From an uncultured Bacilli bacterium (GTDB lineage: Bacteria > Bacillota_I > Bacilli_A > RF39 > UBA660), in NCBI GenBank assembly GCA_947627145.1, contig CANQUW010000062.1:1-5707 (forward strand): a DNA stretch of 5,707 bases, read 5' to 3'. Both the position numbers and the translations under genes were made by a program. The notes under the pieces are model-generated. The model saw nothing but the letters and a program-made list of their open reading frames with translations. It had not been told where the DNA came from and did no database searches. Positions 5,514 to 5,707 of the stretch are shown one piece after another. Each line of letters starts with the position of its first letter. The first letter of the stretch is position 1.

Positions 5514-5707
5514 ATAAACAAATATTTTTTATTTGTTGTGTAGTAAAACCTGTAACATTTTTGATTATATCTATGCTAACTTTAGAGTCATATAATTTTT
5601 TAGCTGTTTCTATCTTTTGATGTTCGATTACCTCGTCCATAGCTTGTTCTCTAATAGCATCTCTTGTTTCTTCTTCTTTGTTGTAAGCCGCTAATAAATA
5701 ATCATCA
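5512..5707 (-). CDS. C-terminal fragment of a probable Rpn/PD-(D/E)XK-type nuclease (transposase-like) protein, cut by window edge
   Basis: On the minus strand an open frame enters from the right edge (first full codon at 5706) and runs 64 residues to the stop at 5514-5512. The visible part begins DDYLLAAYNKEEETRDAIRE, continues with a charged helical stretch (AMDEVIEHQKIETAKKLYD) and ends with KVSIDIIKNVTGFTTQQIKNICL. This pattern of a charged helix, an 'IAKKL' type segment and a small helix-turn-helix-like 'I..ITGLS...I' tail is common at the C-termini of Rpn-family recombination-promoting nucleases, which are often annotated as PD-(D/E)XK transposases. The nuclease core, if present, is outside the window, so the assignment rests only on the tail. 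Reading as protein is supported by codon continuity, by convergence on a shared terminator and by the absence of a competing plus-strand gene here. It could instead belong to another protein with a similar tail. Confidence 0.65.
   Translation of the reverse strand, partial: DDYLLAAYNKEEETRDAIREQAMDEVIEHQKIETAKKLYDSKVSIDIIKNVTGFTTQQIKNICL

Noticed and set aside
1..5707. CRISPR arrays, tRNA or rRNA genes, insertion-sequence ends, riboswitches
   Set aside because: No regular direct repeats, cloverleaf-like segments, terminal inverted repeats or long structured leaders were seen by eye; the window is almost fully coding.

Overview
The window is a compact, AT-rich bacterial segment. The codon usage and the nearest recognisable relatives of its proteins point to a low-GC Gram-positive lineage, such as Acholeplasma-like Mollicutes, Erysipelotrichia or RF39-type uncultured Bacilli. 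All eleven tryptophans in the recognisable proteins are TGG, and no real gene has an internal TGA. This argues against the UGA=Trp code of Mycoplasma and Spiroplasma. Genus-level placement is not possible from the sequence alone.

Layout: (1) 1-884 is the C-terminal 293 residues of glyceraldehyde-3-phosphate dehydrogenase, cut by the left edge and followed by an intrinsic terminator. (2) A probable extended -10 promoter near 922-930 starts a five-gene, same-strand block at 951-5497: pgk (phosphoglycerate kinase), a 141-aa unassigned protein with a vague GNAT-like look, a polytopic flippase-like protein (AglD/YbhN/MprF membrane-domain family), a GT4 glycosyltransferase resembling monoglucosyldiacylglycerol synthases, and tpiA (triosephosphate isomerase). 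Gaps within the block are 16, -11, 1 and 2 nt, so it is very probably one transcript with translational coupling. (3) A hairpin overlapping the tpiA stop codon ends the block and can act in both directions. (4) A convergent minus-strand gene runs off the right edge. Its 64-residue tail resembles the C-terminus of Rpn/PD-(D/E)XK-type nuclease or transposase proteins.

How the genes work together: gap, pgk and tpiA are the familiar triose-phosphate part of glycolysis. Unusually, a probable membrane-glycolipid module (sugar transferase to diacylglycerol plus candidate lipid flippase) sits between pgk and tpiA, so lipid glucosylation may be co-expressed with glycolysis. No clearly new system is present. 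The points most worth a second look are this embedded module, the unassigned 141-aa protein, the altered coenzyme-selectivity position of GAPDH, and the short, divergent TIM that keeps its catalytic residues.
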